DNA of 64,000 nucleotides from Serratia proteamaculans (GCF_013337185.1 NZ_SWDE01000001.1:2127397-2191396), one strand, 5' to 3'. Positions 34,110-42,466 are shown, counted from the first letter of the stretch. Numbers and translations: made by a program. Notes: generated from the sequence alone by a model not told the origin.

Positions 34110-34649
34110 ATGAAAATAATGACTGGCGTTATTTTACCTACGGTTGCCGCCATCGCAATGGCGGGCATGGCGCACGCAGCAGACAGCAAACAACCGGTGA
34201 CCGGCAAAGAGACGGTTACCCTGGAACACGTGCATGCCGTGCAAGAGAATGGCAGCCCCGCCCCCAAGCACGACGCGGCCTGTATGAAAGAGCTTTCTAT
34301 GCCGACGTCCAAGTATGTCGGGATGAAAGTCACCAGCGAATACACCGTTAACCCCAGCTCGATGATGATGTCCGCGAAATCGATGCTGCCTTCCCCGATG
34401 GCCACGCAACCGCTAGAGTTGACGGTTGATTTATCCGCTCTCGGTATGGAAGGGGTTTATGCCTTTGGCGCCTTCAAACCCAATGTGTTGCCGCAGGACT
34501 ATGTTTATTTCACCATCGGCAAGGATTTTAAAAACCCCGTCAGCACCTTTATGATTATTAATAAAGGTAAAGAATATAACTGCGTTATTTCCAGCTCAAA
34601 CAAGGCGATGAGTAAAGAAGAACGCAAACACCTTATGGTTAAGAAATAA
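34110..34649 (+). CDS. Secreted protein of unknown function, 179 aa
   Basis: The signal peptide (MKIMTGVILPTVAAIAMAGMAHA) is cleaved before ADSK. The mature protein looks beta-rich (VGMKVTSEYTVNP, QPLELTVDLSALGMEGVYAFGAF, DYVYFTIGKDF) with two cysteines (DAACMKEL and YNCVISS) likely to pair. There is a run of Met near the middle (SSMMMSAKSML). I do not recognise the family; a small fimbrial-like or host-surface protein is possible but unsupported. The ribosome site is CAGGAGCAAAG. It is monocistronic. Confidence 0.6.
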   Translation: MKIMTGVILPTVAAIAMAGMAHAADSKQPVTGKETVTLEHVHAVQENGSPAPKHDAACMKELSMPTSKYVGMKVTSEYTVNPSSMMMSAKSMLPSPMATQPLELTVDLSALGMEGVYAFGAFKPNVLPQDYVYFTIGKDFKNPVSTFMIINKGKEYNCVISSSNKAMSKEERKHLMVKK

Positions 34650-34813
34650 CGGGGATACTGATGGGATAATACTGGGGACTCGGGTGGTTTTACTGCCCTG
34701 GCCCCTTTTTTAATTAAGACGATAACCTCCGCCGGACTAACTGATTGCTTAACAATCCCGTTTGGGGATAATGGTAGATATTCGATTTTGGGATATCACT
34801 CGTGGGAAGCGCC

Positions 34814-35074
34814 ATGACTTCAGTTTATTCAATCGAGTATCAATTAGTTATAAAAATACTTAGGGATGCTCGTATAGAAAAAAGCATCACTCAGGCCAAG
34901 CTGGCTGAAGCCTTGGGTCGCCCTCAGTCGTTTATCGCCAAGGTCGAGAACGGCGAGCGCAAACTGGATGTGGTGGAGTTTGCTTTGATCGCTCGTTTGC
35001 TTGGAGTTGATACCGGGGCGGTTATGAGGCGGATTGGCGGGCGGGTTGGTGGGCGGGTTGGGCCATTGTGTTAG
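34814..35074 (+). CDS. XRE-family helix-turn-helix regulator
   Basis: An 86-aa protein nearly filled by a Cro/CI-type helix-turn-helix (LRDARIEKSITQAKLAEALGRPQSFIAKVENGERKLDVVEFALIARLLGV). It ends in a repetitive RRIGGRVGGRVGP tail encoded by a GC-rich tandem repeat. The ATG at 34814 follows GGGAAG; a GTG at 34802 is less likely. It stands alone in the accessory block and may control a neighbouring accessory gene; no operator is evident. Confidence 0.75.
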   Translation: MTSVYSIEYQLVIKILRDARIEKSITQAKLAEALGRPQSFIAKVENGERKLDVVEFALIARLLGVDTGAVMRRIGGRVGGRVGPLC

Positions 35075-35372
35075 CAAGGGTAAAGCCTACAGCCCGACTG
35101 AAGTCATCAAATGCTTGTCTAATTCCCCGGAGAGAAAGCGGACGTTAGTCTCAAATGACATATCCCCCGTGTGCAGCAAGATGCTCTAAGAGTAGAGATC
35201 ATTTTGGCGAGACCGACACCTGATCCACAGTTTTGGTAAAAGAGTTTGAGGACCAAGGGAGTGGAAACGCACGGGAATTTCGGAGTGAAGGTTGCTAGAA
35301 TGCTTACGGGTATTTAAAACTGCTTGTTTTGCCCCACGTTTCTACACTCTAACCGTCGGAGGAAACTGCGCT
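35075..35372. other. Intergenic region without recognised content
   Basis: About 300 bp with no coding-like frame and no strong hairpin. It presumably carries the promoter of the following small membrane protein. Confidence 0.4.
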
Positions 35373-35702
35373 ATGGCAATCACTGAAGAAAAATTGCTGG
35401 CCGCAGGTTTTACGCTAGCAGATGTGCAAAAGCTGAAGAACAACCTCCATAATTACGGCGGTTCGTTTGAACAGGTCATACAGGGTCTGTCGAACAGGTT
35501 TCGAGCAAATATCTGGATCACTGTGGCAGTGGTTGTCGTTTGCTTGACGGTTCTGTTAGGCGGTTCATTGGGTGACGCAGCTTCTGCCGTCGTCGCGGCT
35601 TTAATCGCCCTGGCCATTGTTTGGTTCACTGTTCCAATCCCATTAGCTTACAGGGCGTGGTCCAGCAGAAAACAATCTTTCAATTCTCAGGATGTTCCGT
35701 AG
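35373..35702 (+). CDS. Two-TM small membrane protein, possible immunity protein
   Basis: The start at 35373 follows CGGAGGAAA and gives a 109-aa protein. A soluble helical N-terminus (EKLLAAGFTLADVQKLKNNLHNYGGSFEQVIQGLSNRFRAN) is followed by two hydrophobic segments (IWITVAVVVVCLTVLLG and AAVSAVVAALIALAIVWF-like at about 50-95) and a basic tail. The family is not recognised. Its 3' end overlaps the opposite-strand DUF4225-like gene by 23 bp. Pore-forming colicin immunity genes have this same convergent arrangement and size, so an immunity role is a reasonable guess and no more. Confidence 0.55.
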   Translation: MAITEEKLLAAGFTLADVQKLKNNLHNYGGSFEQVIQGLSNRFRANIWITVAVVVVCLTVLLGGSLGDAASAVVAALIALAIVWFTVPIPLAYRAWSSRKQSFNSQDVP

Positions 35703-36483
35703 TTAACAAATCAAAGACTATTCTAGCTTTCAGTCCATAACCCACTATTTTCATGGTTAACGCGGGTTTACTCATTGAGCTAACCTTTCGGTAGAAATCA
35801 GATGGCAAATGATGGAATAGTCTCCATGTGCCAGGGCGTTTTATAAGCCCAATGATGCTGTATACATTGGCTGTCAGGGCAACCACTTTGAAAACCCCAA
35901 GCCCGTCTGCTCTTGAAAACCCCATAAATTCGGCCGCTGACATTGCGCCATTTGCCAGCACGCCTTCCGAATCCTGTTTGTCTCTAAAATAGTGATCGAA
36001 CTCTTTTGATATCGTGTTAAAGCCATCAGCGAAAAGTATCGCCCCCGCAAGCACGCCTATCGGCGTCGATGTTCCGACCAACACCGTCCCTGTAAAAATT
36101 TCCACACCCGCCAGAACCACATTTATCGAGCTGATCACATAACCAACAATGCTGTTGTTCTCACGCACAAATTCAATTTTGGCGTAGAGTTGCGCGGCCT
36201 TGGTGCGGATCAACCGGTCTTGTTCCAACAAATTATTGGTTTCAGTGCGTAATGTCTGCGTAGCCTGAGTATAAGCTTCGAGGGTTTTCGACTTTCTTAC
36301 CCGCGTAAGTTGCAGCGTCACCAGTTCGCGTATTTCCTCCACGAACTTGATGCGTGTCAACCCGTCTTTAAGGTGCGAGGACGCGACAGTATTAGCGATA
36401 TTGACCAACTTCCTGGCTTCGCGGTCGAGGGCCATTTCCGACCATGCGATAGTTTTCTGCCCTGGCGGGACGGCGAGATACAT
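35680..36483 (-). CDS. DUF4225-like protein, possible membrane-active toxin
   Basis: A 267-aa protein. The N-terminal 105 residues are helical with heptad-like spacing (VNIANTVASSHLKDGLTRIKFVEEIRELVTLQLTRVRKSKTLEAYTQATQTL). A long hydrophobic hairpin follows (SIVGYVISSINVVLAGVEIFTGTVLVGTSTPIGVLAGAILFADGF, about 110-155), then a soluble C-terminus (FDHYFRDKQDSEG ... FYRKVSSMSKPALTMKIVGYGLKARIVFD). The central pattern resembles DUF4225 as I remember it; this needs a profile search. No signal peptide. The helical domain plus hydrophobic hairpin, and a convergent two-TM gene, recall pore-forming bacteriocins. Function is not established. Confidence 0.55.
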   Translation of the reverse strand: MYLAVPPGQKTIAWSEMALDREARKLVNIANTVASSHLKDGLTRIKFVEEIRELVTLQLTRVRKSKTLEAYTQATQTLRTETNNLLEQDRLIRTKAAQLYAKIEFVRENNSIVGYVISSINVVLAGVEIFTGTVLVGTSTPIGVLAGAILFADGFNTISKEFDHYFRDKQDSEGVLANGAMSAAEFMGFSRADGLGVFKVVALTANVYSIIGLIKRPGTWRLFHHLPSDFYRKVSSMSKPALTMKIVGYGLKARIVFDLLTTEHPEN

Positions 36484-36947
36484 GAGCTTTCCTTGTCGAT
36501 GGGGGATTTTTGAAGTGTCACTGACAACGGCTCTCGCTTCAAGGGCATTTTAACTTTCGTCTTCCTGAAAGGGAGCTACGTCACCCACTTTGGGTGTTCA
36601 CTGAAGGAGGTATTTCTATGGTTATTGCTGTGCGGTAAAGGGAGTTCGGGCTTTTCGGCTGGGGTCTGTGCCAGCGTCAGTATTTCGCTTGCAGTGGTTA
36701 TGCTGTCGAGTGGATACCTGACCATTCTTTCCGTGGCACGTCTACCACAGGTTTATCAGACATGTTTGGACTGAACCACTCACAGGACTTCGGCAGCCAT
36801 GAGCGAGGAGCTGGAATTCCAATCGGAATAATGGCTGCGTAATTATAAAAATATAATTCGAACTGTGGACCTTATCTTCAGAAAGCTCACAATTTAATGC
36901 CTCCCAGTGGTATGGTTTTGTTTTTGCCGCTAAAAGAGGAAAAGCTA
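36484..36947. other. Intergenic region without recognised content
   Basis: About 460 bp between divergent accessory genes, with no coding-like frame, repeat or strong hairpin. An AT-rich tract near 36840-36870 may be the promoter of the next gene. Confidence 0.4.
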
Positions 36948-37259
36948 ATGATTGTAAGAACCTGGCACGGCTGTGTTCCGCTTAAACATGCAGAAGGATT
37001 TGCGAAACACCTTGAAAAGACCGGTGTGGAGCACTCAAGGAACATAGCGGGAAACAGAGGTGTATTCGTGCGCAGGGAAAGCCAGGGTGGCTGGGAGCAT
37101 TTCTTTCTGGCTACCTACTGGCAGGACTTGCATGCGGTAAAGGCATTTGCCGGAGAAAGCTATCACGTGGCGGTAACTTACCCAGACGACGAAGAATTCG
37201 AGTTGCTTTCTGATCCCTACGTATTCCAACATGTAGTGGAAGCCCTTTCACCACTTTAG
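36948..37259 (+). CDS. Antibiotic-biosynthesis-monooxygenase-like (dimeric alpha/beta barrel) protein
   Basis: The ATG at 36948 follows AGAGGAAA and opens a 103-aa protein. It has the ABM-type ferredoxin-like pattern: MIVRTWHGCVPLKHAEGFAKHLEKTGV, RGVFVRRES, WEHFFLATYWQDLHAVKAFAGE, YPDDEEFELLSDPYVFQHVVEA. Such small proteins are cofactor-free monooxygenases, haem-degrading enzymes or uncharacterised. No haem ligand set can be assigned. Monocistronic. Confidence 0.7.
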   Translation: MIVRTWHGCVPLKHAEGFAKHLEKTGVEHSRNIAGNRGVFVRRESQGGWEHFFLATYWQDLHAVKAFAGESYHVAVTYPDDEEFELLSDPYVFQHVVEALSPL

Positions 37260-37488
37260 CTTCCTTCCCGGGGTCGCCTGACGGTTGCTCCGATTTTACT
37301 TAGCATCTAAGCGCAAAGGTCTGTTCTTGACATGGTGCGGACAGAGAGCAGGTGCATCATGTCCGCAGTGAGCGATGAGCGGATGTTCGCCTAATGACAC
37401 CTGCAGGGTTGCAATGTAGTTTATTGAGCCAACCAGCTGGTGGTTATGACTATTTCGAATAGCAGCTCCTCTTTTTGCTTACACATTC

Positions 37489-39342
37489 TCACCGCAATTT
37501 AATAATGTCAGGCACCATTGCGAGGTTGCTGAGGTCGCATTCCAGCTCAACTTTGTTTTTAGGTATCCAGACCCCTACTGTAAATCCTCCCCACGCTTGC
37601 AAACGAAGCTGTGCCTTTTGCCCCCTGAATGCCACTTTGATTAGCGAGGGCGAAAAGGTGGGGTGCAGCAAAAACCAGGCAAAGTCACCGATACCTACAT
37701 TCGTCGCGCGTGGTGCTTGTACGGTGAGGATGACGGTTTTCCAGTCACGACTATTCGTATCTTCGAACTTGACTTTCAGTATAAAGCCTTCACTCTCCAT
37801 CTGACCGCCAAACCGCTCTTTATTGGGATCCTCTGGGAACAGAACGGGACGCGAAAAGGCGGGGAGTTCAGGTGAGTCTTCTGGCAGTAGTTGTCCTGAA
37901 AATGCAAATGCCGCTTCCAAAAGGTTTTCCCTAGCCGGTGGGGGTGAGGCGTTCACGCTTTTTTGGCCTGCCCGTAACAGCGTAATTTTTCCGGCGCTGA
38001 TTTCTCCCTGAAAGATCACCAAGGTGTTGTGCGCAGAAAGCCGACCGGAAGGGGTTCGGTTTGGTGTAAGAACTTTTCGCGTTTTAAGGATATTTAAGTC
38101 GCGCGCAAGCCAGCTAAATGTCGGGCCAAACCCCCGCTGAAGCGGCAACTCCCGATGCCAGCGGGTATTCAACCGCTCGAACCTGTGTACAATCGCAGGC
38201 GTTATGGCATCTACATTCGTTTTGATGTAATTGGCAATACCGAAAGATAATTCAGCAAACAGCTGATTGGTATAGCGATAGTAAGGCGAACCAGCTGTTT
38301 GGGCCTTTGCCAGACTCTCAATTGCCTGCGAGACCGCATCGTGTTGCTGTTGCGAGCTTTTTCCCTGAGCCGCAGAAAGATGTTTGCTGGCGATGATGAC
38401 GTAGGTATCAAACGCCCAGGCAGCATGTTCTGTGAGCGACCTTAACCAGACGTCATCCTGTACTGAAAACAGCTCAGAAAAGCGGATCGACAGAAGACAA
38501 ATAAGCATGGCAGCCCAGGGGTCTTTCGATAATGCGCTGAAATGTTGTTTGTGAATGATGTCATCTCTGACGGCTTGTGCCTCCGCTGAGGTTCCTGCAT
38601 CCAGTGCGCGTACTAGCGCGCGTAATCTGGGGTCGACAGGGGTAATACTGAGTTCAAGATCGTCAGGGGCAAAGGGGGGCACCGTCACCATGATCTGTGT
38701 GCCACCTAGGTACAGTGGCAACAAGCATCGCTCGATTCTCACTTTTTCAATAGTTGACGTTAATCGGACGCGATGTCCCAGCCGGTGATCGCGTTCAGAG
38801 TCTTCAGGTATCTGAAGTTCAAGTCGCCCGGAAAACATCTCTATCTTTGATTCGCCGCAATAGGTATTGAACGTTTCGCGTCCACGTTGCTCTTCAGACA
38901 GGCCGAGTGAAATACGTCTTTTGACCTCAACGGTCGGAGTTTTAATCATCTCTGACGCAGGCGTTGTACCGAAAGAACTCCATTCCGCATACGATGGGAG
39001 GGGCGCTGCATCAGAGGTAAACCACGGTGGAACCGTTGTCTCTGTTTGCTGCTTATCTGAGTCAAAGAAGCTGATTTTACTTCCCGAAGACAATAGGGAA
39101 GAAAATGATGGCAGCGTAACCGTATTAGTTTTTCCCTCCTCGACATTAAAAAAAACAGATTGTGGGGCCAGACCCGCAGGTGTTACTTCGGCCCAGTAAA
39201 TGCCAGAGCTCACATCATCTGTTGAGAAGGTGCGATTATCCGGCGTGGCAATCCAGTCGGCGATAGATTGCTCACTGTTCTGAATGCGAATTGTGCCAAC
39301 GGAAAGATCGCTCGGCGCCTCAAAATTCAGTGTTGTTTTCAT
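37489..39342 (-). CDS. Prokaryotic YEATS (pYEATS)-domain protein of the caspase operon
   Basis: A 617-aa protein of the predicted conflict operon. The C-terminus (about 530-610) has the pYEATS pattern: FAWFLLHPTFSPSLIKVAF, then LRLQAWGGFTVGVWI and ELECDLSNL. The LHPTF and WGxFTVxV motifs are the strongest marks. The N-terminal 100 residues look beta-rich (VSSGIYWAEVTPAGLAPQSVFFNVEEGKTNTVTLPS). The middle (about 240-400) is helical. No transmembrane segment is evident. The start is set at 39342 because its ATG overlaps the TGA stop of the caspase gene (ATGA), indicating translational coupling; an in-frame upstream extension would overlap the caspase gene by 160 bp. pYEATS is thought to bind modified or acylated ligands; its role here is inference. 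Confidence 0.75.
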   Translation of the reverse strand: MKTTLNFEAPSDLSVGTIRIQNSEQSIADWIATPDNRTFSTDDVSSGIYWAEVTPAGLAPQSVFFNVEEGKTNTVTLPSFSSLLSSGSKISFFDSDKQQTETTVPPWFTSDAAPLPSYAEWSSFGTTPASEMIKTPTVEVKRRISLGLSEEQRGRETFNTYCGESKIEMFSGRLELQIPEDSERDHRLGHRVRLTSTIEKVRIERCLLPLYLGGTQIMVTVPPFAPDDLELSITPVDPRLRALVRALDAGTSAEAQAVRDDIIHKQHFSALSKDPWAAMLICLLSIRFSELFSVQDDVWLRSLTEHAAWAFDTYVIIASKHLSAAQGKSSQQQHDAVSQAIESLAKAQTAGSPYYRYTNQLFAELSFGIANYIKTNVDAITPAIVHRFERLNTRWHRELPLQRGFGPTFSWLARDLNILKTRKVLTPNRTPSGRLSAHNTLVIFQGEISAGKITLLRAGQKSVNASPPPARENLLEAAFAFSGQLLPEDSPELPAFSRPVLFPEDPNKERFGGQMESEGFILKVKFEDTNSRDWKTVILTVQAPRATNVGIGDFAWFLLHPTFSPSLIKVAFRGQKAQLRLQAWGGFTVGVWIPKNKVELECDLSNLAMVPDIIKLR

Positions 39343-40514
39343 GGGACTGATACCCATTGTTCGAAGAGAGGTTCTTTCGGCTGAAAGAGCTGTGAGAAAT
39401 GATCGGTGCCATCTATAGCTATAGCATAAAGCGCGTTGATCCCAGGCGTTACGGTGGTTATCCACGGCCCTGTACCACGCGTCGCGTTGTTTTTTAACCA
39501 AGGTGGAGCTGGTACATTTCGCTCACTAATAGCGAAATCATAATATGGCATGCGCTCTGGCGGGTCAGTGATTACCACAAGGGGGAGTTCAAAGTTTTCC
39601 GGATAGACTAAGGGGATTAAGTCAGCTGGTGTAACGGCAGAATATGGGTCGAAAGGTTCCTTATCGCCCCAATGTTCAAAGTAAATACGCCGTAGTGCTT
39701 TGAGATCGCTTTGCAAGTCGCGACTGTTGACCCCCCAACGTCCGCGTGAATATCGAGCTGATGAACCGCTGAGTCCTTTCAGGCACGTCTGTGTAAACCG
39801 TCCAAATTTTAGATGACTTCCTGCTAAATCTGGCCCTTCGTATGCCAACTGATTCTCCGAGGCGGCACAGAGCAAAGAAACCTGATTACGGCTTACGGAA
39901 AACATAGACTCGGTCTCGTCGGGATAAAACGGACAAGGTACTGCCTGCTTAATCAGTTCGAATTGAGGAATAAATTCTCCACACGCGTCGGAAAACAAAA
40001 ATGCAGCGGAAATGGTCTGGTGTTTTCGTAATCTGTAAGAGAGCTCTCCGAGATTAATGTGCGACCACAGATTGATAGGATTACTGTTTAAATCTTCCAG
40101 AAAGACCACCGGTTGCTGCAGGTGCGATGCTCCATGGCCGCAGCAATAGAAAAATGCCACATCACCCGGTTGCACAGACAAACGCTGATACCAGGCGAAG
40201 CCGCGGGTGCCGACATTTGACACCGTAGCCGAATCAACACGCACCGCAGGCCCCCATGGGTAGCGATTCTCTGTTGCAGGTGGATCCGAGATTAATACGT
40301 CGAGCGTTGCCAGTGGTGCAGCCAGACGATCCTTATTTTCGATCAACCAATTGCAGACAAGTTTTGCGCTATCTGCGGCGCTCGGTAATGCAGGAACCGC
40401 GCGTAGTTTGGCGGAAACACCTTGTCCGGCCCGGGCGAAGGGGTAATTACCAACGCCAATAACGAAAGCGTGTGTTTTCGGGCCGATGACTTCACGGTCA
40501 AAAAGTAGCGGCAT
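39339..40514 (-). CDS. Caspase-like cysteine protease (peptidase C14 fold)
   Basis: A 391-aa protein with a caspase-like domain in its first 240 residues. The first strand is HAFVIGVGNYP. The catalytic His127 is in FFYCCGHGAS and catalytic Cys178 in LFSDACGEF. Between them is the usual Asp/Asn-rich loop, and SLLCAASENQLAYEG follows as the specificity strand. The last 100 residues (PYYDFAISERNVPAPPW ... ITTVTPGINALYAIAIDG) look like a small beta domain. Bacterial caspases often act in abortive-infection or other conflict systems. It starts 10 bp after the hydrolase gene and couples to the pYEATS gene by a 4-bp overlap. The substrate may be one of its two partners. Confidence 0.85.
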   Translation of the reverse strand: MPLLFDREVIGPKTHAFVIGVGNYPFARAGQGVSAKLRAVPALPSAADSAKLVCNWLIENKDRLAAPLATLDVLISDPPATENRYPWGPAVRVDSATVSNVGTRGFAWYQRLSVQPGDVAFFYCCGHGASHLQQPVVFLEDLNSNPINLWSHINLGELSYRLRKHQTISAAFLFSDACGEFIPQFELIKQAVPCPFYPDETESMFSVSRNQVSLLCAASENQLAYEGPDLAGSHLKFGRFTQTCLKGLSGSSARYSRGRWGVNSRDLQSDLKALRRIYFEHWGDKEPFDPYSAVTPADLIPLVYPENFELPLVVITDPPERMPYYDFAISERNVPAPPWLKNNATRGTGPWITTVTPGINALYAIAIDGTDHFSQLFQPKEPLFEQWVSVP

Positions 40515-40524
40515 TGTCCGGTCC

Positions 40525-41649
40525 TCACAAAATGTCCGACGCTTTTAACCGCGTTCGAGTACGTGCATAAAATTGCGGACGCTGGAAATATTTCGAATGC
40601 GTGTCGGTAATGCCGGCCACAGAGTTGAACACAACATCTTCTGCATCCTTATAAATCATGCCAGCACGGAAGGCAAACGGGTCTATCGGATCAAAAACGT
40701 TGAACCAATTCTTAACGCAATTAGGTCGACAGCGAGATGAACCAGCCTGGGGATTAGAAGACAGGACACCCAGTGCAGCGAAAAGACCGGGTTGCGAGCC
40801 CACCGTGAAGAGGGCGTCAATTTCAATATCGTCGGGTAATCCGGCTGCTGCAGGATCGGTCAACATATCGGTGAGGATTACGCCTCCCATACTGTGCCCA
40901 ACAACTACCAACGGTCCTTTACCCGCTTTTTTTGCATTATAAGCCTGAATGAGGTCACTACGGATGACATCTTGAATGGCGTTTCGTGTTTGGCCCTCTT
41001 TGAGATAGACAAAAACATCGCCCATAAACAGACCTACAGCCGGGCTGAGATTTCCGCGTACGGCACCAAAACCCAGGGTTGATGCCGCGTGGTAGATACG
41101 CTCTGTTACCGTTGAAATTGCATTGCTGATGACGCTACCAATACTGAAAGCACGGTCTCCTTGCCCCTTGAGCCGATCGCTAATACTTTGCGTAGAGGCA
41201 TCTGCAGAAAATAGGTTATCGCTTTGCTTCGATTCAATAAGAGCAAAGGCATTGCGAAATGCCTGAAACTCTTCTTCTGACAGCTGGCGGTGGTCACTCT
41301 CCGCGGTATCTGCAATTTGTGAACAAATCGCATCAAGTGCGGCAACGGAGTCTTGTTGCCCTACTGCGACGATAGATACATCGAGGTTGTCGCCGCTAGT
41401 GAGCCTCATTCCACCGTCGAGACCGGGTACTGAGGAGATATTCAATGAGAATGTGGTGATATCCGCATTGGTCTGAAAGACCCCCTGGGGAATCGGGTTA
41501 ACAAATTTCCCCCACATTGGCGAATAGAAGTCGACGGGCTGACCGTCAAAAACCAATTCCTGATAGAACTTATTACGGTTGGCAACGGCGCGTGAGTAAT
41601 CAGCGTCTACGCGCGTTGCAACACCATGAACAAAGACCAGTTGTGGCAT
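40525..41649 (-). CDS. Serine alpha/beta hydrolase (lipase/PGAP1-like) of the caspase operon
   Basis: A 374-aa protein. It opens with VFVHGVATR (oxyanion region) and has a classic nucleophile elbow VVVGHSMGGVIL (Ser253). The acid is probably Asp320 or Asp323 (NVFDPIDPFAF), and the base is His351 (DTHSKYF). A long insert (about 60-230), including hydrophobic and Ser-rich helices, forms the probable lid. No signal peptide. The fold is that of lipases and acyl hydrolases, so it may cut phospholipid or act as a transferase. It is the first gene of the three-gene operon, with AGGA before the ATG. It may be the toxic effector that the caspase activates or restrains; that is inference. Confidence 0.8.
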   Translation of the reverse strand: MPQLVFVHGVATRVDADYSRAVANRNKFYQELVFDGQPVDFYSPMWGKFVNPIPQGVFQTNADITTFSLNISSVPGLDGGMRLTSGDNLDVSIVAVGQQDSVAALDAICSQIADTAESDHRQLSEEEFQAFRNAFALIESKQSDNLFSADASTQSISDRLKGQGDRAFSIGSVISNAISTVTERIYHAASTLGFGAVRGNLSPAVGLFMGDVFVYLKEGQTRNAIQDVIRSDLIQAYNAKKAGKGPLVVVGHSMGGVILTDMLTDPAAAGLPDDIEIDALFTVGSQPGLFAALGVLSSNPQAGSSRCRPNCVKNWFNVFDPIDPFAFRAGMIYKDAEDVVFNSVAGITDTHSKYFQRPQFYARTRTRLKASDIL

Positions 41650-41711
41650 GTTTATTCCTATATTACATAATAAAAGGAATCCTAATTGTCCTTGTGATGT
41701 CTGGCCTTATC

Positions 41712-42038
41712 CTAAGTACCAGTTACCGTGCTCAACTTCACAAGCATAGTAAATCGCAACGCGTAAGCAATATGGATAGTGTGTTTTTTATACAAAATGG
41801 CGACTTGAAAATTTTCGCTCTGAGCATGCAGCGATTCCTGACTTGCACTCAGTTGATTAACACCGATTGTTGTTAACTTTGGCTCGGGGCGGACAGGGAA
41901 CGGTGATGCTGAAGCCTGAGCGGGAAAGGCTGGTGGCATAATGTAATCGAAGGCGACAAGTACGTTGACACTTACCGCACTCGTTTTTTGAGAAATAAAG
42001 CTTTGCAACAGTGCTGATTTAAGTTCTTCACTGGCTAT
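41712..42038 (-). CDS. Possible small ORF upstream of the hydrolase, non-ATG start
   Basis: An open frame of about 108 codons with coding-like content (ASEELKSALLQSF, VSVNVLVAFDYIMPP, SENFQVAILYKKHTIHIAY). An AGGAG site lies 4 bp before an ATA codon at 42038, where a start would be expected. The nearest canonical alternative is TTG at 42008, without a ribosome site. It ends 62 bp before the hydrolase start on the same strand, so it could belong to the operon. No family recognised. It could be a pseudogene that lost its ATG. Confidence 0.35.
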   Translation of the reverse strand: MASEELKSALLQSFISQKTSAVSVNVLVAFDYIMPPAFPAQASASPFPVRPEPKLTTIGVNQLSASQESLHAQSENFQVAILYKKHTIHIAYALRFTMLVKLSTVTGT

Positions 42039-42135
42039 ATTGCTCCTTTCTTTTGCAGAAGGTCGATGACAACAGACGCCGCTAGTTCCCAGGCAATCTG
42101 TAATGCAAAATCCAATATTGATTCGTCAAGTCGGA
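42036..42135 (-). pseudogene. Short coding-like frame ending in the next ORF's start, no ATG
   Basis: A frame read as RLDESILDFALQIAWELAA and on to LLQKKGAI-stop overlaps the start of the following frame. AGGGAGG precedes it, but no ATG/GTG/TTG sits at a suitable distance (ATC is in the place expected). It is too short to assign; probably a remnant or a tiny coupled ORF. Confidence 0.25.
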
Positions 42136-42166
42136 TCTGCCTCCCTCTTTAAAAGGCACAGAGCCA

Positions 42167-42444
42167 TCATCCAGTTTCTTTGGTTAAGCGCAAGATGAAG
42201 GGAATGCCCGTCTCACGACAAGAATGAAGCCTGTAGTGGCCCTCATGTAGATGGCATTTCGTCCCCTTTGAATAGGAACGTGCCAAAGATGCGAAACTTC
42301 CGCTTCTGGAACAAAGCCGACTGTCAGATGAGATTTCGCTGAAGCCAACACCACCACCAGCCAAGATATATCAGCATTAGCATCAACCCTTTTGAGCTCC
42401 CCAAAATAAAAAGGGCACAGTCCAAATGAACTGCGCCCCTGCAT
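42167..42444 (-). pseudogene. Probable frameshifted remnant, ParB-like-looking
   Basis: Two overlapping minus-strand frames each look coding over part of their length. One holds ADISWLVVVLASAKSHLTVGF and EAEVSHLWHVPI; the other, shifted by one base, continues HLHEGHYRLHSCRETGIPFILRL. The second resembles the HxDGHHRxxA turn of ParB-like folds. The simplest reading is one old gene broken by a frameshift near 42250-42290. Low certainty. Confidence 0.3.
42407..42441 (-). terminator. Terminator downstream of proA
   Basis: On the minus strand GGGGCGCAGTTC, a short loop, then GGACTGTGCCC form a stem with two G-U pairs, followed by TTTTTATTTT. Confidence 0.7.
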
Positions 42445-42466
42445 TTTTGAAACACCGAACTAAAGC

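Noticed and set aside
41650..42466. thrW tRNA or attachment site downstream of proA
   Set aside because: No cloverleaf or T-loop GTTCGA with flanking stems was found on either strand.
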